Source of the DNA: Emmonsiellopsis sp. PD_33
Taxonomy: Eukaryota; Ascomycota; Eurotiomycetes; Onygenales; Ajellomycetaceae
Assembly (NCBI GenBank): GCA_032988165.1
Contig: JANTQF010000253.1
Location: 1-50,701 of the forward strand
Length of the DNA: 50,701 nt
Direction of reading: 5' to 3'
The position numbers were made by a program, and so were the translations under genes. The stretch's first letter is position 1, and every line of letters starts with the position of its first letter. Under the pieces are notes generated by a model, which did not search any database, had not been told where the DNA came from, and saw only the letters and a program-made list of their open reading frames with translations. Positions 45,729-50,701 of the stretch are shown in pieces.

Positions 45729-47781
45729 TCACCCATATTCCTCCAACTCAATTTTTTCTTTTTCCTTGTTGGGAACCCGAGTTATAACTTTCCTTGACCA
45801 CCCATCCGGAGCAATGATAATATCCTCAGCAAGATGATAACCCCCCATCCACGGCAAAAGCGCTGCCCAAGCAATCCAATACACAGCCCCAAGAACAAAT
45901 ACCGCAAGCCCGACAATGCAGTGGATATAGTACGGCAAATGTGCATAGACATTGTTCTCTGTATTTTGGGGAGGCACGAACGGTGCTACCGTCAGAAAAA
46001 TGTTCGAAAGCAAAAAGAATACTGCAACAGGGAATGTGGCACGTATGCTGGGAGCCCAGTCTGGGTAGCGTGATGGATACAAGTAGATATGGATTAGCCC
46101 GACGGCGACGAGTATGTTCACGACTGAAAGCGGGTATGATATGATGCTACATCAAAGCAATCAAGTCAGCTATCGGATCCGACGGAAACTGAAAGGAATG
46201 ACCAAAACAAACTTGAGCAAAAAGTTAAACGCGTCCCCCGGTGGTGGTGCAAGCATCACTATGGAACATATGATATAATGTTCAAAAAGTCCGGCGGCAG
46301 GAGAATTGAAAGGCCGGTTGCTTGCCCAAAATCGAGAGAAGGGCAAAACACCTTCGCGTCCCAGCTCTTGGATTACTATATAACACATCAGTCGACAAAA
46401 TCACAACAGATATCCAGAGGCATAGTCTACTTGCCCCTTCCCTGAGAAAAGATGACGGCTTGGACTGTTCCAAATGCGCATAAAGCAATAAATACCGAAA
46501 ACACCCTCTCTGCGTTAGGTCCAAAAACATTTCGAAAGAACAAGGCAGCGAGTGTTCGTCCTGAACCAAGAATCTCCTCTTTGGGGACAGCTGCAAAATA
46601 GGCCACATTGACGAGCATATAAAGAACCCCGGCCAGGCCGACTCCCAAAGGTGCGGCGACTCTCAAAGTTCGACCCGGGTTGCGAGTCTCGCTCAATGCC
46701 TGTCAGGGGTAATCAATCAGCGCCACAAGCGAGAAGTTATGATCTTGCAGGCACTCACATAATTTGCATTCGAATAACCAACGTATGACCATATCACGCT
46801 ATACAAAGCAGTAACTATCCCATACACGCTTGGTTTGGTTCCTTCAAAGGCATGAGAAAAGTTATCCGGCTTCTCAGCCTTCAAATTCCCACTCAGCGCT
46901 GCGAATCCTCCCCCAACGATAATGAGGATTATAATTATTTTTATCCCACCTAGAACATTCTGGATGCATAATCCCCATTTGACAGCTGTTGCGTGGATGA
47001 GAAATGCAAGTGTGATGCATGCGAAACCGATTCCGCGTTGATTCCACCGGTTTACTTCGATATCTGCAGCGTGAAGAGCATATTCGCCAAACACCGTGCT
47101 GTTCCCCGCTGCCCAACCAAGCAAAAGCGCGTACGATGCAAATGTTGCTGTGGCCAGGAATTTCGGTTTCGTATAAACATATTCAAGGTAGTTCTTTTCT
47201 CCACCATTTCTATTCCACAAGTCAGCATATCAAGTATTAAGCAATGGCCTATGGGATATCCGTATCTGCAGCACTGTTAACCGAGCCCGGGTTTGTAAGG
47301 GAGGAGTACCTTGGTATTGCCGTTCCAAATTCAAGATATACCGCTGTCCCCGTCATCGCAATGGTCATGCCGATAAACCAGATTATCAGTGACATTCCAA
47401 CGCTGCCCGTTAACGCGAGAATCGCACTAGGTGTCGCAAATATCCCGGTTCCCACAATCCTGTTGAAAATCAAAAACGAAGCGCTCACGACCCCTATCCG
47501 CTTTCTGTCCTCGGGACAATGTTCTGATATATTGCTCGCACCTACACCAACGAAGATAAAAAAAAACATTAGTAATAGCACGCATTTCAAATGACGCAAG
47601 TGTCAAACAATGAAATAATCGGCTTACATAGCTGCGCAGTAGCTCCAGAATTCCTCTTCCCGATGCTAGGAAGTGCTGTTTCATCCCGAGTAGGACTAGG
47701 CGGACATGACTGTATTCCGCCTGATTGATTGAACTTGAACCACGCAAATGCATTCGGGGCGGTATTCCGGGATTGCGACAT
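45729..47781 (-). CDS. amino-acid permease of the LAT family, Mup1-like (methionine)
   Basis: Six exons are inferred: 47781-47628, 47541-47310, 47209-46759, 46699-46435, 46375-46213 and 46146-45729 (1683 bp, 560 aa). About twelve hydrophobic segments follow a polar N-terminus. Typical Mup1-like motifs are FLIFNRIVGTGIFATPS, AIPRNGGEKNYLEYVY, SYVGYSNANY, ALSETRNPGRTL and FSQGRVIQELGREGVLPF. They fall across four of the junctions and so confirm the splicing. The fourth intron (46376-46434) uses a GC donor (AGGG/gcaagt), a recognised minor form. Mup1 is the yeast high-affinity methionine and cysteine permease. Transport of methionine here is inferred from family resemblance. The acidic C-terminal tail (KEKEKIELEEYG) is a plausible regulatory segment. 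Confidence 0.9.
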
Positions 47782-48728
47782 AGGGGTCCGAATAAAAATA
47801 GACCAGGGGTACCGACGGGCAAGATAGCTTGGCCTCCACGATATCCGTTGGGAAATACAAGCGTGTTGCCGGACTGGTAGCTTGTATTTGGTGTGGATGG
47901 CAGGCAGAGAAAACAATATATGAGAATGGTACGATGTCTTCAACGGTATTAATGACTGGGATATCTCTGCGGATGAAATAACCAGATGGCTGAGTACTTT
48001 TAGCTGACAGTAACCTGTCCGATGCCAAAAAAACAAAGTAAGTCAGGAAAGACTGAACCAGCAAATAAGAAAGGAAGGTATATCCAACAACCGGATAGAG
48101 CGGGAAAGAACGGCCATTTCTGCTGTGACGGCAGGAGGGATCGAGAAATTTCTAAGAAGGCTACATGGTGTTTAATCATGTCACTCGGTTTGTATCCGCC
48201 AGACATCACCAAACAATGCTTCTTAGACGACGCCAAAGAAGATGGACTCCTTAGCACCCCTTGAGAACTAAGAGCTTGCTGATGTGCAACTTTACACACA
48301 TTATTCTGATCAAAGTATGAATAAAACCTTCTGCATGCATACTCAGCTGGAGAGCAAGTCTAGTATATCTCAGGGGCTCCCAATAAACAAAACAGGAAGA
48401 GAAACTCCCCCCCCCCCCTAGAACTTGTAAGGAGGTTGAAAATAACTCTGACTGTTAAGGTTGCACAGCCGGCGCTAAGGGTTAAGCTTAACTGGACGAC
48501 AGCCCAACCAGGTGCTTATTAAGCCAAAGTCAACCCCTGGATCAACCCCTATCCACCGCATTCCCCAAACGGAACCTCGATATTTATTCATATATGGATA
48601 TGTACAAATTTTGAGTTCTAGCTCTTCTCTCACCATAATTTAACCGTCGCCAAGGCCCTGAGTCTACTATATCCCCAAGTATTAATCCAATAAATAACCC
48701 CTTTCCTAAAACCGCCGTCAAAAAGCCC
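47782..48728. other. intergenic upstream of the permease
   Basis: Spacer of 947 bp between the permease start and the end of the HET-domain gene. A run of about 13 C occurs near 48407-48419. An 80-codon frame at 48022-48264 has no recognisable product. No gene is supported. Confidence 0.5.
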
Positions 48729-50701
48729 CTACACCAATTCCACCTCCCTCACCTCCCCCTCCAACCCCCTCACCAGCTCCCCACCCATAGCCCCATGCAC
48801 ATATGCCTCCCCCACCATCCGAAACCTCCTCCCACCCTCCCCTTCACCCTCCCTCCGAAGCACAAACGCCGCCCCCGCCCCCGGCAACACCCACACCTCA
48901 TCCCCAACCATCACCGGCCTCGCCCCCAACCCCAAATACCTCTTCTCAGTCACAAACAGTCTCCGCTTCCCATACTTCGACCTAACCGACTGATAGAACT
49001 CCCCCGCCTCCTCAGGCAACACAATCGTCTGATGCTCTCGATACGCCGTCCAGTCTGTGGATCTATAGCATTCTTCTACCTGCTCGAGCGTGGGTGTATA
49101 GGGAGTCTCCTCCGTGCGTGCCAGACACTGCAGCTTGAACAGGTAGTAGATGAGACATTGATGCTGCGGCATGCTGAGGTTGAGGTCTGGCGAGGAGAAG
49201 TCTGCTTCTATCTCTGCGGGCGTGAGTGTGGACATGGGCGGGGTTGACCAGATGTTGCGCACACGCGCGAGCGCGGCGGAGAGGGATGGTGGGAGTCTCG
49301 GGTTGGTGAGGGCCTGTTCGGCTTCGTTGATGGCGATGATGGATAGCATTACGCAGAGGGCTTTGCGGAAGCCGTCACCGTAGGAGGCCGGGGCGGGCGT
49401 GGATTTACTATTGGTGTTTTGGTCGGCGCAGAGCGTACGCCAGAGAGCTTCTGTGCGCTGTTGGCCGTTGTGGTATGTGGCTGGGAGGAGGAGGAGGAGT
49501 TCTAGCCAGCGCGGGTCGAAGATCATGGTTTGGTCGCTGGGGCCTTGGGTGGTGTTTCCGATGTCGAGGATTGTGTCGATTTTGACGCCGGATACACCCA
49601 GTGTACTCCACGTCGTGTCTCTGATCGGGGATATAGGGAGGTTTCCTGCAGCGTTATAGATCGCGCACATCATATTCGTAAATCCCAGACTATAATCCGG
49701 CACCCAGGATGGTAGGCTCTTTATATTCTTAATCGAATAATCAACCACGGCAGAGAGCATGCGCAACTCCCCCGCCGCCCGCATAATCTCCCTTGTCGCA
49801 TCCGCATAAACCTCCTCAGCAGATTTAAGATAGTTCGCCTTCCAACCACCACTCGTATCCCCCCTCCCCTTCGCGCCCTTATTCAACAGCCCATACAGCC
49901 CAAAAATCTTATCCCTCGGATCCGTCGCTTGAAATGTCCACGTATCAAACACCAAATTCTCCAGCTCCAATTCCCTCGGCACCGTCGCCTTCTCCCCCTT
50001 CTCCAACCTCTCCCGCCACTGCACCAAATTAACAGCCTGTTCCTCAATAGCCGCCACGGCATCGAGGCGATTAATAAACCTGTTCGACGTAATCCTGCCC
50101 ATCCGCAGCTGCCGGAAATACACCATCTGCGCGACGCGACAAAAGGACCGCCAGGGGATCTCATGGCATCCGCAATAGCCCAGGATCGTGCCTGAGAGCA
50201 CGTTCTCCTGCACAACCCATAGCCGGCGGAAATACGGGCGGAGGAATAGCGAGGCGAGCGCGGTCCATTCATCTGGCGAGATGTAGGGTATTCCTTCTCG
50301 CTCATATATCTCTTTATCGTCCGCCCCGTACGGCGTGATGGAGGTATCATGCAACTCCTTCGGCGCGGTATCGATCTTTAGAACTGTCCGTATGGCTAAT
50401 TCGGTGTCTGGATCCGCCTCACCCAGCCAAACCATCGTATACTGCGCTTTCTGATATACCTGGTCCATAAGGGAGACTTGCGCAGCGCGCTCTTCAAGGT
50501 CGTTCTGGTTGATGCAGATCTGGTCAATCCACACCCACGTCTGCGGGCCATCCTCATCCTCATCCAGCCCCCCCTTTAAATTCCGCTCCCCCTCCAAAAT
50601 CCTCACAATCTCCCCCCACCTCCCCGCATCCCCCTCCCCCTCCCTATCCCTCCCCTCCCTCGCATAATCCCCAGCCCCCCACCCCCTCCCATCCCGCACC
50701 C
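48729..50701 (-). CDS. HET-domain (heterokaryon incompatibility) protein, 5' end outside the window
   Basis: The frame is open from the stop at 48729 to the right edge, about 656 codons, with no ATG at its visible beginning, so the true start lies beyond the window. The visible part begins in a charged low-complexity stretch. It then contains the second half of a HET domain: TWVWIDQICINQNDLEERAAQV, followed by YQKAQYTMVWLGEA. The usual first HET motif (with a Ser-Tyr-x-Trp-Gly core) must lie upstream. A further region with LRPYFRRLWVVQE and FDTWTFQATDPRDKIFGLYG is also typical. HET proteins take part in non-self recognition and programmed cell death at hyphal fusion, but many members have no assigned role. 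No intron is needed within the visible part. Confidence 0.92.
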   Translation of the reverse strand, partial: VRDGRGWGAGDYAREGRDREGEGDAGRWGEIVRILEGERNLKGGLDEDEDGPQTWVWIDQICINQNDLEERAAQVSLMDQVYQKAQYTMVWLGEADPDTELAIRTVLKIDTAPKELHDTSITPYGADDKEIYEREGIPYISPDEWTALASLFLRPYFRRLWVVQENVLSGTILGYCGCHEIPWRSFCRVAQMVYFRQLRMGRITSNRFINRLDAVAAIEEQAVNLVQWRERLEKGEKATVPRELELENLVFDTWTFQATDPRDKIFGLYGLLNKGAKGRGDTSGGWKANYLKSAEEVYADATREIMRAAGELRMLSAVVDYSIKNIKSLPSWVPDYSLGFTNMMCAIYNAAGNLPISPIRDTTWSTLGVSGVKIDTILDIGNTTQGPSDQTMIFDPRWLELLLLLPATYHNGQQRTEALWRTLCADQNTNSKSTPAPASYGDGFRKALCVMLSIIAINEAEQALTNPRLPPSLSAALARVRNIWSTPPMSTLTPAEIEADFSSPDLNLSMPQHQCLIYYLFKLQCLARTEETPYTPTLEQVEECYRSTDWTAYREHQTIVLPEEAGEFYQSVRSKYGKRRLFVTEKRYLGLGARPVMVGDEVWVLPGAGAAFVLRREGEGEGGRRFRMVGEAYVHGAMGGELVRGLEGEVREVELV

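Overview
The window is nuclear DNA of a filamentous ascomycete, most likely one of the Eurotiales (Aspergillus/Penicillium type). Protein-coding genes are broken by short introns, mostly 53-110 bp, with GT-AG ends and CTAAC/CTAAT branch sites. The gene families (AA9 polysaccharide monooxygenase, HxB molybdenum-cofactor sulfurase, HET domain, FunK1-like kinase, But2 domain) are typical of Pezizomycotina. Species is inference; no rRNA or mitochondrial DNA is present.

Left part (1-11 kb): NOG2 (60S assembly GTPase, minus strand) diverges from the mitochondrial small-subunit protein mS26. A metallo-beta-lactamase-fold protein, a secreted But2-domain protein and a PAP2-type lipid phosphatase with a 12-nt microexon follow. 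The 383-bp second intron of NOG2 can be folded by eye into a two-hairpin H/ACA snoRNA whose pockets match helix 69 of the large rRNA. This is the arrangement of yeast snR191, which is also carried in the NOG2 intron.

Middle part (11-31 kb): this is gene-poor. It holds a three-exon AA9 LPMO, a frameshifted FunK1-like kinase pseudogene, a 59-codon secreted cysteine-rich peptide gene, a broken copia-type Gag remnant and a four-helix MARVEL-type membrane protein. It also holds two small two-exon genes, at 25.0-25.5 kb and 27.6-28.1 kb. These two are clear paralogues of each other: both have a 32-bp first exon, a phase-2 intron, a disordered middle and a shared C-terminal motif ending G(Y/F)GLEGxTPMER(Y/F). 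I do not recognise the family.

Right part (31-50.7 kb): a dense housekeeping block holds hxB, mL59 (MRPL25), PRP39, PRP28 and a mitochondrially targeted M1 aminopeptidase. A six-exon methionine-permease-like transporter with one GC-AG intron follows, and then a HET-domain gene that runs off the right edge. PRP39 (U1 snRNP) and PRP28 (the helicase that displaces U1 from the 5' splice site) are neighbours on the same strand. PRP39 and mL59 share a divergent promoter with two CACGTG boxes.

All splice junctions were inferred by reading; where given, exon lengths sum to whole codons. Functions rest on motif recognition without database searches.
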